From NCBI RefSeq assembly GCF_037126465.1, contig NC_088202.1, positions 102,331,962-102,395,961 on the forward strand: DNA of 64,000 nt, read 5' to 3'. Source of the stretch: Ornithodoros turicata. Its lineage: Eukaryota; Arthropoda; Arachnida; Ixodida; Argasidae. The notes beneath the pieces were generated by a model. It saw nothing but the letters and a program-made list of their open reading frames with translations. It had not been told where the DNA came from and searched no databases. Positions 24,070 to 34,419 of the stretch are shown piece by piece (within the stretch, counting starts at the first letter, position 1; every line of letters starts with the position of its first letter). Made by a program: the position numbers and the translations under genes.

Positions 24070-25551
24070 TTATATCAGCAACGCCAGGTATGGGTCTTCA
24101 GCTTTCTTCAGTATGTCCTTGGCCACTTTGACCATTCTCTCAGCCTCTCCGATGCTTTTCGGATAGTGAGGGCTGCTTGTAGTGTGTTGTACCTGGTACG
24201 CTCTCATAAATTTTCCGAATGCTTGTGACGTAAATTGTGGCCCGTTATCTGATCGGAGCACCTCAGGTATGCCGTGACGGGCAAACGTAGACTTGAACTG
24301 CGCTATGACAGCCTCCGATGATATCTCGTGTAGGCGACACACTTCTATGTACCGTGAGTAGTAGTCTACCACTACGAGGTGGTGCTTTCCTTTTAGTTCA
24401 AACAAATCAGCTGCCACTTTCTGCCACGGGTAGTCTGGCAGCTCCGATGGGATCATGGGTTCCACTCTCGGGATCCTCTCTTGGATGCAGCTGGGACAGT
24501 TTTTGACCTTTTGTTGTAGTTGTACCCCAAGTCCTGGCCACCACACTGACATTTTTGCTCTTTCTCTGCACTTCGACAGTCCTTGGTGGCCTGCATGCAG
24601 CTGCTCCAGCACCTTCGCTCGCAGAAACTCTGGAACAACAAGTCTGTTCTCCTTGACTAGAAGGCCGCTCTGGACTGTGATGGTGCCCCGGTCTTTGAAG
24701 TATGGGGCAATCTCTGGTGGGACAAGTTTCTTTCCTGGCCAGCCACTGGTGCTGTACCTTTTCAACTTGCAGCAGACTGGATCATGGTGTTGCATTGTCC
24801 GTATTTCGTCTAGGGCACGGTCTGTAGCCGGCATGGATGCAGTCACCAGGTGAACATATGCTTCCAGCTCCTCTTCCATAGCCTCTGGTGGCTCTACAGG
24901 GACCCTGGAGAGCGCATCTGCTGTCCACATTTCTTTTCCGGGAACATGCTTAATGGTATAGTCAAAACGCATCAGCCTCATTTTGAACCTCTGAGTCCTA
25001 TCGGGGAAAGTGTTTAACTCGCGGTTCCCTAGCAGTGATACCAGAGGTTGGTGGTCCGTCTGCAGATGGAAACTTGTTCCAATCAGGAACTTCTCAAAGT
25101 GCTCACAGGCCCACGTAGCAGCATACGCCTCTTTCTCTATTTGAGCATATCTGCTTTCTACTTCACTGAGCGCCTTAGAAGCAAAGGCGACTGGGCACAC
25201 AGAACCGTCTCGGTCCTTCTGGAGCAGCACTGCACCCAATCCGATTGATGATGCATCTGCAGAAACTGTCAGTTCTAGTCGTGGGTCATATAGAGCGAGG
25301 GCTGTTATATCCCGGATTTCACATTTGAACTGTTTGAATGCTTCTTGCTGCGGGGAGCCCCAGTTCCACTGTGTGTCCTTGCGGAGGAGTTCTCTGATGG
25401 GCTTTAGCTTGTCCGACAGGTTTGGTATGAACCGTCCTACCTGGTTCGCCATGCCTACAAACTGGCGTACCTCTGTGACCGTGCACGGTGCGCGGAAGTT
25501 CATTATGGCACGTACTCGCTCCGGGTCTGGTCGGATTCCTTCTGCACTCAA
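24070..25551 (-). pseudogene. Gypsy RT thumb, RNase H and integrase
   Basis: Starts with the RT thumb (EGIRPDPERVRAI, FVGMANQVGRFIP). RNase H follows with SADASSIGLGAVLLQ, EKEAYAATWACE and TDHQPL. The integrase has its zinc-binding domain (HAGHQGLSKCRERA, CPSCIQ) and a catalytic core: ADLFEL (D), RSDNGPQFTSQAF (D) and GEAERMVKV (E). The in-frame TAA at 24070-24072 cuts the integrase after its core, and the same frame resumes directly beyond it to 23536. Confidence 0.9.
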
Positions 25552-25884
25552 AACGTGACCCAGGGAACTTCACAGATGTCTTTGCAAATTCACATTTGTC
25601 ATTGAGTGTCACGCCTGCAGCTCTGAGCCTAGCGAGGACCTGTTCCAGTCGTTGATTGTGTTCCGTGAGATTAGTTCCCGTGACCAATATGTCATCCATG
25701 TGACACACCACTCCGGGTTGTTAAGGTTTGTCAAGTCCACACATATTCTGACTGCTCCAGTTGGCTTAGGGACCACCACCATTGCTGAGCACCATGGGGT
25801 TGACTCCTCCACTTTCTTTATAATGCCATTATCTTGCATTTCCTTCAGCTCCGCCTCGACCTTATCCAGCAAGGCCAATGGCAC
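25552..25884 (-). pseudogene. Gypsy reverse transcriptase, internally deleted
   Basis: The N-terminal RT block (KVEESTPWCSAMVVVPKP, RICVDLTNLN) stops near 25736 and is followed within a few bases, in another frame, by the catalytic HMDDILVTG block (about 25711-25670). The 70-90 residues that normally lie between, with the first catalytic Asp, are missing. A further frame change near 25555 leads into the 24070-25551 frame. This RT cannot be active. Confidence 0.85.
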
Positions 25885-25923
25885 TCTGCGTGATGTGCTT
25901 ACGGAGAATGGAGTGGCGTTTGC

Positions 25924-27186
25924 CTAAAGCTTGATGTGGTACTCTCCTTCCATCTCTCCTAGGCCGCTGAACAGCTCTGGAAATCTCTCCTTGTACTTTA
26001 TCCCCGGGCCTTCGGTCACTGTTTGCAGAAGCTGAAGAAGCATCAAGCCCACGGCTGCCTGACGGCCTAACAAAGGCTCATCTAAACCATCCACGATGAA
26101 AACTTCGTCCTGGACCCTTTTCTGTCCACAATCGAGTGTAGCCTCCAGTTTCCCTACCACCTTGAGTGGCTGTCTACCAGCGCTGTACAGTTTTACTGTC
26201 GTGTGCCTTAACGTCCCTTGGTCCACCACCCAGTCAGATGGCATAGCATTCACGTCAGCCCCTGTATCTATCTTAAACTTGATGGGGCATCCATTTACAT
26301 GGATTACTTTCCTCCATGCATCTGCATTTTCCTCTCGGTTTAGGGCACCCAGCACCCATTCTTGTGGTGGTGTCTCTTCGCACTTTTTGACCTCGCGCAG
26401 TGACTTTGTGCGGCACATCTTCTGCCAATGACCTTTGATTCCGCAGCTATGGCACTTTGAACTTGATGCTGGACAGCTGCTCCTGTCGTGATTGTCTGGC
26501 CTGCCACATCTGCCACATCCTTGTGTCAACTTTTGCACTGTTGGCGCACCCTTGATGGTTGATTCAGAGTCGCGATGAAATCGACCTGATTTTCGCAGGG
26601 TGTCTACTGATAGTCCTTCCGCCTGATTTTCTTGTCGCACTACCGCTTGTTGCTTCCTGACGGCTTCTTTCTGTCTCGCCTTCAACACTGCTGTCTCCAA
26701 GGTGAGGTCAGGGTCGCTCTGTAATGCTTCAGAGAGCTTTCCATCCTGTAGTCCTACCACCAGGCGGTCACGCACCAGTTCGTCTTTCAAAACCCCATAC
26801 CCACAGTGGGCCACTAGGCGATGTAGGGTTGTTACAAACGGCTCCCCAGGCTCCTGCTTTCGCTGGTGAAATTTCGCCCGCTCGTAGATCACGTTCCTTT
26901 TCCCGATGCAATGCTTCTCAAAAACTTCGATCACTTTGTCGAAGTTTGTTTTTTCGTCTTCCGAAAGGCCCGCTGCTGACAGAATGTGTTCCGCGTCTCC
27001 TCCGAGGCAATAAATCAGAGCGTCAACCTGAGCTGCCCCGTCCTCTTCCGTCAACCGCGAGACTCGCCTGTATCTCATAAAACGATGAGACCATGCCGTT
27101 CATTCTTCTGGTCGCTGGAAGTCGAACTGTGCAGGCGGCGCGAACCCGAAGCTCGGCCAAACGGACTGTTGTTCTCCGCCCGCCAT
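25924..27186 (-). pseudogene. Gypsy gag and protease with one nonsense codon
   Basis: The likely start is ATG at 27186-27184 (MAGGEQQSVW). A TGA at 27102-27100 interrupts the frame where Trp is expected. The rest is open to 25924. It holds a retrotransposon gag domain, two knuckles (CGRCGRPDNHDRSSC and CHSCGIKGHWQKMC), and a retropepsin with IDTGADVNAMP, whose Asp is the catalytic residue, and an LLGRQAAV second motif. Gag and protease are in one frame, as in several arthropod gypsy groups. Function: particle coat and polyprotein cleavage. Confidence 0.88.
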
Positions 27187-27295
27187 CTTGGCTTTCCCGA
27201 ACGAGCTTGCCACCGGCTTCGTTTCTTGCATCAAACGTTGTCTCTCGTGTCAGGTGTTACCAGCCCTCTTCTCTCACTGTCGTGGTCGCATGTTG

Positions 27296-27309
27296 CACTT
27301 CTGACACCA
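27296..27309 (-). other. Primer binding site, tRNA-Leu type
   Basis: TGGTGTCAGAAGTG on the minus strand directly follows the 5' LTR. It is complementary to the 3' end of a tRNA-Leu (CCACTTCTGACACCA type, from memory). Confidence 0.65.
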
Positions 27310-27463
27310 TGTGCTATCGTGGATAAAAACCAGTAGTAGTTTTTATTGCACCTGTACCTGTACAGTAATACGCACACACGTGGCCATGTACCTCCGGCCT
27401 TGTCCTACTACCCGGCCCCCTGGTGGGCACTCTTCAAAGCATGTTCAACACAATATTGCCACA
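27310..27463 (-). repeat. 5' LTR of Ty3/gypsy element
   Basis: Nearly identical to 23358-23510. One T insertion and two substitutions distinguish them, which points to a recent insertion. Confidence 0.93.
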
Positions 27464-27479
27464 CCGCCTATGTTTTCTA

Positions 27480-28450
27480 AACGTCGGGGCTCCTCAGGGC
27501 CCCCCACTTAGTTCCCAGTAAACAATATATGTCTCAGAAACGTCCACACGATATCCCACTTGGGATTTTGGGATATCCCAGGGACTAGGCTGAATAGCCC
27601 GTTAACGTCTCTGGGACAGACAGAGGACCCGTATTTCTTCCACATTTGCTGATCCAGGGAAGGTTCCAGGAATGTCTGTCAGAGATATTTGGACATATAG
27701 AGGACATATACAGGACGTATTATTATTATTGTATTTTGTAGCTTTTTTGCAATTTTTAGTTATTCTACGGAAAATACTACTCTGCAACAGAGAACATCGT
27801 ACCAACGAAATCTTGTTTATTGAATACAAACCAAATACAGTGATGTTACATGCACTGTAAGAAACGCTCTTTCTAATAGTACAAAATATGATATTACAAC
27901 ATAAATAGGCTAATTATTAACAATATAGGGTGACACGGATAAGACGCCTAATAAGACAATAATGGTCATAACAATAATAATCACGTGATTGCTACGCCAC
28001 TTCGCGAACGTCATCCCTGAAAGATAATCAATAACATAGTTAATTCCATCTATTGGCATAGCAGCTCAAACACTGCCATAAATAGGCGTAAAGAACAGAC
28101 ACTCTGCAAAAAGTGGGAACAAATGCAAGACAGTGACTTACCGCAGTTTCTCTTGCAGTATAGATGGTTACATGCAGAAGCAGCCTAATCACTGGCAGAC
28201 CCAAGCGACGTCTTCCGGTTTATGCCTGGCTCTTCAGTGTTGTATAGACACCAGTAACTTTACACATGTGTGAGACTATCCATGGTTGTGTGTGGATACT
28301 GTAAAACAGTCATGTTTTATTAATCTAGAGTCACATCGCGTCCATGTGACATTTAAGAAAGATAAGCGGTCATGCAAAAAACAAGGAACTTTGAAAAACA
28401 GTGCAGTCGAACGTGAAAACATAACTGCTATCCTTTATATGAAAGACAAC
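27480..28450. other. No gene recognised
   Basis: AT-rich. 27540-27720 holds GATATCCCA/GGGATATCCC palindromes and (TAT)n. A stylistically similar stretch with several GATATTC and ATATCC words is at 29340-29510; I cannot assign either to a known element. Confidence 0.4.
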
Positions 28451-28466
28451 TGTAGCTGAGCCAAGC

Positions 28467-28919
28467 TTATCTACTAGCAGGCTGCGCATAGTTAATAGAA
28501 TTTGCTTCACCATTGCTTTCATCATTCCCAATCAAATCCTGAATCAAAGAGATGTGAAGAATTGGACTTGAACTTTGTAGCTGTACACACACAATCTCAC
28601 ACAGTTCCGCCGTTCGCATAAGTTCGTCAGTGATACGCACCAGACTCTGCAGGTAAAGCAAACTACAGCTGTTTACTCAGATACAAAGCTGTCATTGCTC
28701 CACACATCTACAACATGTGATTGTTGAAAAAAAAAAAACAACGCACAAATCTTAAGTGAGGCAAAAGGAAGAACGAACTCACCTTAACTTCAAAGCCGGA
28801 GAACAAAGGAACGCTAGCTCTCGCACACCACGGCAATCGTTGTTATGCACGACGTAGTTGTTCGACGTACTGGCCAGTACTGCCTCGATGCTCCCGAGAT
28901 TCCAGTACAAAATACGCAT
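28467..28919 (-). CDS. Unrecognised two-exon gene, 110 aa
   Basis: Exon 1 (28919-28783) starts ATG and reads MRILYWNLGSIEAVLASTSN onward. It ends AAGTTAAG|GTGAGT. A 120-bp intron (28782-28663) ends CAGCTGTAG. Exon 2 (28662-28467) continues in phase, with LLYLQSLVRITDELMRTAEL, to a TAA-type stop. Splicing joins codon AG|T and leaves one open frame. The product looks alpha-helical, with a Leu-rich middle and an Asn/Ser-rich tail, and no signal peptide or membrane span. I recognise no family. It could be a host gene or the cargo of a transposon; the region has no TIRs that I can see. Confidence 0.5.
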
Positions 28920-29916
28920 GATGCTGAGGTTCCAAAGACCCTTCCGTGTAACATGTCATATCCTACCGAACCGCTACGACGACGCGCCTCGCCTGTTTGA
29001 AACAGCGGTTGGGGAATGTCGATGGCGATGAGGCAGACGTCGTTACGCTTCGGCTCGCGCTTGTTGGGAACATCATTCTTGTTATATCCCTCAACATACG
29101 TGACCGATCATTATAATTCCCGTGGAAAAGGTAAAATATGTTTTTTTCTCTCTCTCTTTTGTTTATTGACTATGGTGCGATACGTGATGAGTCGTTACAA
29201 ATATGATTAGAAAAGGTATGGATATGAGGGTATAAAATCAATATTATTATTATGAGGAAAGAGTGAGAAATTGCCAGGTCTGAGAATGCTGGAAATGGCT
29301 GTTATCGACACAATAAATCCTTGTAAGGTAAAGAAATGTCATTGTTGTGATATTCGTAGTATATCCACAGAATATTCACTGGGGGATATTCGTGACGTCT
29401 CATGGTGGATATACAGCGGACGTTGTGAATATACGCGTGACATCTGTGACGTGTGAGACCAATTTGGGAGGTCTGTGGGATATTGATGGTTTGCTGGGTT
29501 AGCTTCCGCTTGACTATTGCTAGTGAAATAGGTATTGAAGCTGGTGTGTACCTGGCTCGCAGAGTTATTTAACACTCCTCCCAAACAGTGAATGGTTACA
29601 CTGAGTAACTCTGTGAGAGGTGGCACCACACGGCTACCTCGATTACACGAACATAAAAGGAGGTCATACGAGAACACCCATCAATATGATAAGTTTGTGT
29701 TACAAGCATTCGTCGACTGTAAACTTAAGAGTAACAACTTAGTAACACCAGATGATCTCTGAATTTCTACGAACCGTATCTGTGTTGTCTTCTTTTGTCG
29801 TCCTCAAATGTCGTTGGTGAAGTGTTTGTTACTATCATCGCATATTTCTTGAGCTGTTTCCCAACCTTGAGTTTCACACAACCAACTTTTCGTTGTTTCT
29901 TGTCTTTCGGGAAAGC

Positions 29917-30025
29917 ATGACAGCTAATTTCGGTTCAAGTGCAATAGGTGTCATATTCAGAACGTCCCGTCACTACGACTGGCTTTTTCGACTGCCGTCT
30001 GTCTATGTTCAATATTTTAAAGGAG
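29917..30025 (+). CDS. Possible first coding exon, unrecognised
   Basis: ATG at 29917-29919 opens a 36-codon frame (MTANFGSSAIGVIFRTSRHY and on, then VQYFKG) ending at a strong donor GGAG|GTAAGAG (30026). No TATA box is clear and no downstream exon was found before the LINE and Polinton, so this may be part of a gene broken by insertion, or chance. Confidence 0.3.
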
Positions 30026-30302
30026 GTAAGAGCTCCAATCTGCATCCATTTAGTTACAGGTTTAATAGATGTAATATTGTTCTTCTACGCTTCGTGATTC
30101 TATTTACAATTTATTGTTCAATTCTTCTCCTTCATAACGTGTGCAGCGTTAATACAAAAACGTACCTTTTTTCGGGTACAGGCGAGTAGACGTTCTGCCA
30201 TTCAGATACCTCTATCCATTGTTACGCCATCTGAAGAATTGTAGCACCCAATGAGACACCAACGCGGAGGTACACATAACGTTCTGCTTTACACGCTTAA
30301 AA

Positions 30303-30594
30303 ATGAGGGGGGGGAGGGTCGAGGTAGCTTGCCGTTGTTGGCCGCACTCAAGTGGGCATCGTCACGACTATAGCAAAAAAGAAAAAGAAAAGTGGAGAGG
30401 AGAGTTGAACGATGTCAAAGTGAGGCATAGGCAGGATAACCGATACTGATGGGACGGACGCACACTGTAGATGAGAGGTGCACTAGAAGTCTTTCCGCGA
30501 GGCCCGTTTCTTGAAGAAAGCGCACGCGGCCGCGCATTTTTGAAGGTCGTTCTGCATAAGAACCTTCGGGGAAGAGGAGGTCCGTCAGTATGCC
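30303..30594 (-). pseudogene. LINE 3' end, left of the Polinton insertion
   Basis: The minus-strand frame (LTDLLFPEGSYAERPSKMRG, FLQETGLAERL) continues without shift from the LINE frame at 42899-43300 once the Polinton and one TATGCC copy are removed. It is the tail of the LINE ORF2 product after the C-terminal zinc motif. The 3'UTR follows to about 30303, with AGCTACCTCGACC near the end. Confidence 0.8.
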
Positions 30595-31737
30595 AGTAGT
30601 AATCACTGGACACAGACTGTCGGCAACGCTACAAGGCTTCTGGACACGTTTAATTAGCAATTAGAGCTAATTGGGAACCCCACATTAATCAGCATCATCC
30701 AATGAGTCATCACACTAATTGGGGAGTATCTAACTCATGTCCAGACCACCCTGTGCGTTGCCGACAACCTGTGTCCACAAAAAATAAAAAATAGGTAGAA
30801 AATAAAATAAAACGATAGAATTAGAGTGGAGAGAAACAATTTATTCGAAAATCAACGACGACGCGGCGAAGAAACCGCTCCACAACGTCCGAGTGACCAG
30901 CGCCCGCCATGTTGATAGTTGGCGACGGGCAGTTGCAGAGATCGACGACAGGTGGCCAAGTAGTTGCAAGGCATCACACCAGATGGCGCCACCATCATAG
31001 CTCTATTCGAGAAAGACAGAACAAGACACTAGCGGCAGGTAGAAAATGCCAACACTGCTGAACAAGTCTAGGCATGCGAGAGAAAAGGTTTAACACACAG
31101 TACACACAGAAAACAGTACACATCGGGGAAAAGGCAATCGACTAGGCCTAACCACAGCGTCACAACACTATGCAACTAACACAAGGCGGGAACCGCTAAA
31201 CGTGCGTCAACACGGAGAAAAGGCTTGCTCTCCGCTAAACAAGGCCAAACATGCGAGAAAAGGCTTAACACGAGCGCGGTCAAACGTCGACAAATCACTC
31301 GTTGCTCACCGCTAAACAAGGGGGGGGCCAGGCGAACATGCGAGAAAAGGAGTGCGGCAAATCACTCACCTTTTCCCCCGCGGCGACTGCTCATCAGCCA
31401 CTCAGAAACTGAGTGGGCAAGGGGACGGCGGAGCAACCGAGCACACGTCTGCTCTCTGTGACAGCCAGACAGAAACTGAGCGAGCGCGGGGACTGCGGAG
31501 CAACCGAGCACACGTCTGTTCTCCACGACAGCCAGCGAGCAACTGACTGAGGCGACGCGGTGCAGCTACGCATACGCGCGCGCGCGCTCCTAGCGCCCTC
31601 TGTGCCGCCCGCCCGCCCGCGGGTGCTTTCGGTTTCGGCTCTCCGCTGCGCGCGCGCTCCTAGCGGTGACGGGTGGCTTCTCAGTTTCGGTTTCACTCTC
31701 CTTTCTTTGCGCGCGCGTTTATCTGTATAAAGGCAGC
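30595..31737 (+). repeat. Left terminal inverted repeat of the Polinton
   Basis: Inverted match to 41747-42892 at roughly 95-97% by eye. It contains two and a half copies of a 60-66-bp GC-rich repeat (CTCAGTTTCTGGCTGGCTGT-type, about 31395-31560). The outer part 30608-30776 is self-complementary. A TATA box (TGTATAAAGG, 31724-31733) near the inner edge faces into the element. Confidence 0.93.
31724..31733 (+). promoter_or_regulatory. TATA box in the left TIR
   Basis: TGTATAAAGG lies 37 bp before the ATG at 31770, a short leader. Being TIR-borne, the same promoter would originally face inward from both ends. Confidence 0.55.
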
Positions 31738-31769
31738 GCGCACCGCGCTCGCGTCATCACTACGTGAAG

Positions 31770-32228
31770 ATGTACAGCTACCACTCGTTACAAAATTGTT
31801 CCCGCACCCACGCTTCTTGGGAAGAAGTGGAGAAGGAACGTTTCAACAGCGAAAGTCCTCGCAACGAGCTTGTCATCACTGCTTTTCGCTACGTGATAGA
31901 CATGGTAGGCTTTGGCAATATAGGAGAGATCTCGCAGGGGCCGCTGCAGGAGATGGTGCGTCGGATCTACGCCCGTTACAAGAACGTCTGCATAACGGTT
32001 CCGGACGGACCCCTGGGACTGATGAGCGAATTTGTGAGCTTGTCCAACGCAGAATTCAACTACATCGCTGCAGACATCGTGGACCTTCTGGCTCGTGCCA
32101 TTGCTCATATTAAGCACGCCCTGCGGAAGCAGCGACATTTGCAAGCAGTCTACATCGCCAACTTTGTCATTGATTTATTGAAATACCGCTTAGTTATTGA
32201 CATGCAACGCATTAAACAGTCCGAATAA
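31770..32228 (+). CDS. Polinton ORF, unrecognised all-helical protein, 152 aa
   Basis: The first gene inside the left TIR, intact. ATG at 31770 is chosen over an in-frame GTG at 31764 because it is the first ATG after the TATA box. The product begins MYSYHSLQNCSRTHASWEEV and is predicted by eye to be mostly helical, with a hydrophobic middle (ELVITAFRYVIDMVGFGNIG) and a C-terminal amphipathic stretch (VYIANFVIDLLKYRL). No zinc motif or signal peptide. I recognise no family; a compact helical fold would allow an apoptosis-regulator or regulatory role, but no diagnostic motif supports this. Confidence 0.6.
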   Translation: MYSYHSLQNCSRTHASWEEVEKERFNSESPRNELVITAFRYVIDMVGFGNIGEISQGPLQEMVRRIYARYKNVCITVPDGPLGLMSEFVSLSNAEFNYIAADIVDLLARAIAHIKHALRKQRHLQAVYIANFVIDLLKYRLVIDMQRIKQSE

Positions 32229-32388
32229 CTTTGACGAGACTCTGTGTTTTCTTTCACTGAAACATGTTTATTGAATACATACAAAGGAGTTGGTCGATAG
32301 ATGCCTGCTCTTTGTTCCACGATCACTCGATTCACAAGGGCGCTCACGCTCTCTCTTGCCCAATGCTGTACAAGGAGGGGACGTACTG

Positions 32389-32682
32389 CTATACAGGAAG
32401 GTACTTTGGGCTATCGAGGAGGTTGCTGGACGGCTGTTCCTGTGCTGCATGATATGCGACGACAGCGGCTACCGCTTCCTGAAAAACAATGTCATACATA
32501 GAATACACTCTCACAGCAGAGACGGTCAACTTACATTTTGCTCCACGAAACGTCTCACATCGTGGATGGATGCCCCTCATGGGCTTTGGATTCACCGTCG
32601 TAGAACCAGGGCGTCTCCCCCCTCTCATTGTGCTGGTGGCGTCTGTACTTTGGACACCGCGCCATGTCTTACTCGATGCCAT
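32389..32682 (-). CDS. Polinton small ORF, 97 aa, uncertain
   Basis: Minus-strand frame starting MASSKTWRGVQSTDATSTMR. A polyadenylation signal AATAAA lies downstream at 32272-32267, convergent with the stop of the 31770-32228 gene. No family is recognised. A 150-codon plus-strand frame covers the same bases (32290-32742); I favour the minus frame only because of the signal. Confidence 0.3.
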   Translation of the reverse strand: MASSKTWRGVQSTDATSTMRGGRRPGSTTVNPKPMRGIHPRCETFRGAKCKLTVSAVRVYSMYDIVFQEAVAAVVAYHAAQEQPSSNLLDSPKYLPV

Positions 32683-32869
32683 TGCGATATCGCATATGAT
32701 GTCGACGATGACAACCAAACGAAAAATGAGAGAAGGATTTAATTTAGCCCCAATTTGAAATAATTCTCCCTTTAAGAACTCCTTAATTTTGTATAATCAA
32801 CATGGACTTCGTCCATGTTGATTCCATGTCCATTGATTCCATTCCTTCATCCATGTATGATGTTCGTCG

Positions 32870-33240
32870 TGTTAATGAAATTCGTGTTATGCACGAATTC
32901 TCCCCTCGTTTTGGAATAATCTAACGAAAAATGAGTGAAGGAGTTCAATTTTGAATAAGGCCTGATTAAAATGTACCCCCCAAATCTTCCCCATTACGCC
33001 TAATCAGAATTCATATTTCCCATGAATTCTCTCACCCCTTCCTAATTTTGACTGGTGCAGGGGATGCACCACAGTTACCCTTACGCCTAATCAGAATTCA
33101 TATTTGCCATGAATTCGCGCTCCCTCCCAATTTTGAATAGTGTGGGTGATGCTCCCCCTAATTTTGAATTTTGCGGAGCCTAATCGGACCTCATGTTAGG
33201 CATGAAGTCCCTCCCCCCAATTTGAAATAATTCTCCCGAG
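32870..33240. repeat. Imperfect palindromic repeats around GAATTC
   Basis: Units like GCCTAATCAGAATTCATATT...CCATGAATTC occur about four times (about 32875, 33000, 33088, 33178), each holding an inverted word pair GAATTCAT/ATGAATTC, with TTTTGAAT between. The stretch holds no gene. Confidence 0.5.
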
Positions 33241-33309
33241 TGTACCTAGCAAATAGAGAAAAAGAGGCATTAATCAAACAACGATCTAAACACATACAAA
33301 TGCACTTAC

Positions 33310-33394
33310 CTCCTGCGCAAGCAGATCCAACATTGTGGTGACATCGTCGACATCATCATCTTTAACTGCGGTCTATCCCACGCTCGCTTTTATA
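33310..33394 (-). promoter_or_regulatory. TATA box and candidate first exon (minus)
   Basis: TATAAAA at 33394-33388 is followed by an open stretch (DDDVDDVTTMLDLLAQE, ATG at 33333) ending at a strong donor GAG|GTAAGTG (33309). No convincing acceptor was found downstream; unspliced it would stop after about 15 codons. Confidence 0.35.
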
Positions 33395-33702
33395 CGCAGG
33401 ATCAGTGGTTTCCTATTCTTCTATTGTATTGGGGCAGAGAGAGAGAGAGTCGCGTGATGCGAAAGACAATACGCATTTATTGTCTGTCGCGTTTACATGG
33501 GATGTTCGTGGTCTTCCATAAGAACCCAGGGATCCAATCTAGTAATAAAGGACCAGAATAAGTATTCTACGAACAAAAACCACAATCGAAAAACACTCAC
33601 GGTATTTGACTCGCCATCCAGCATTCAGCGAGTTCTCTCCTACCTGCTGCACTCGCTCTATTCCACTGGTGCACCAGGGAGTAGAGGAGGTGCTCCGCTT
33701 CC

Positions 33703-33761
33703 CCGAAGCTTAAAGGGGCAGTACCTTCTAGCGGTAAAGTCTGCTCCTCTAAGCTTCGGGG
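33703..33761. repeat. Short inverted repeat at the 79-aa gene stop
   Basis: CCCCGAAGCTTA and TAAGCTTCGGGG, about 35 bp apart, can form a 12-bp stem spanning the stop codon of the minus gene. Confidence 0.5.
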
Positions 33762-34054
33762 CACTCTGAAAAAGCAGCCATGAGCACTTCTGTGGTAGCT
33801 GTCTCTATGTCCTCTTCGCCTACGATGGCGAACGTTTGCAAAAACGACTCCATATCCAAGCGGGGCACATCTCCCCCCGCAACGGGGATCAGCTGGAAGA
33901 ATAGCTGTACAATGTGCGTCATAGTGAAACCTACAGAGGAACGTTAGGTATTAGAAAGGAACTATTTCTAACAAGAAGAGATAGAGAAACACTTACCAAA
34001 TGGTGGACGAATGTGGACCAGAGGGTCCAAAATTGTCTGGAACGTAAGCAGCAT
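33749..34054 (-). CDS. Polinton two-exon gene, 79 aa, unrecognised
   Basis: TATA-like TATAAGA at 34117-34111 precedes ATG 34054. Exon 1 (34054-33997, MLLTFQTILDPLVHIRPPF) ends TTTG|GTAAGT. The 66-bp intron (33996-33931) ends CTCTGTAG. Exon 2 (33930-33749) continues in phase to TAG. The joined frame is open throughout. The product is small and acidic with a hydrophobic N-terminal half (IVQLFFQLIPVAGG) and the motif GEEDIETATTEVLMAAFSE. No family recognised. The exon structure, with canonical splice sites and matching phase, is the main support. It lies where a pPolB gene is usually found. Confidence 0.55.
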
Positions 34055-34199
34055 TGTCTCGGCGGCCTTGATTCGGGGATAGTGGACGAGGGGGGTACGG
34101 GGGGATGGCCATCTTATACTACAGGTTTCTCACGCTCGCACTAACCCCATTTACGTCATATCCATCAATTACGTAAATCTGTCACTTTGCTTCTGTGAC

Positions 34200-34395
34200 A
34201 AGACGCCGCCCTTTGTTCTCCAATATCGTACGAGGAGGAACCACACACGTTCAAGGACTACAAAGACGGAGAGAGAGAGAGAGGGGAACCGCTGTCACAT
34301 CCTGCGTAACCGTCCCAGTGTGGGATTCGAACCCAGGATCCTTCTACACTGGACGTGTCACACTAACCACTAGTCTAATTCGTGCTGCATGACAT
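34200..34395 (-). mobile_element. tRNA-derived SINE inside the Polinton
   Basis: On the minus strand, an A-box-like TAGACTAGTGGTTAGTGT and a B box GGGTTCGAATCC are spaced about 40 bp, as in a tRNA, followed by a non-tRNA body with (CT)n. It is distinct from the SINE at 2677-2963. No clear target duplication was found. Confidence 0.7.
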
Positions 34396-34419
34396 TTTTC
34401 GTATTGCGGGGTTCGTGTC

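Larger units (their letters stand above)
23358..27463 (-). mobile_element. Ty3/gypsy LTR retrotransposon, complete but defective
   Basis: The element is bounded by 153/154-bp LTRs and a perfect 5-bp target duplication CCGCC (23353-23357 and 27464-27468). It is read on the minus strand: 5' LTR at 27310-27463, PBS, gag with protease, pol (RT, RNase H, integrase), purine tract, 3' LTR at 23358-23510. Length is 4.1 kb against about 4.5-5 kb expected, because part of RT is deleted. Gag and pol also carry nonsense codons and a frameshift. The two LTRs differ by only two substitutions and one indel. Confidence 0.93.

Noticed and set aside
31770..32228. Possible Bcl-2-like apoptosis regulator
   Set aside because: Helical and of suitable size, but no BH1-type NWGR or other BH motif could be seen.
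32290..32742. 150-codon plus-strand frame in the Polinton left part
   Set aside because: No motif or promoter; a minus-strand polyadenylation signal supports the opposite strand. Left undecided but not called.
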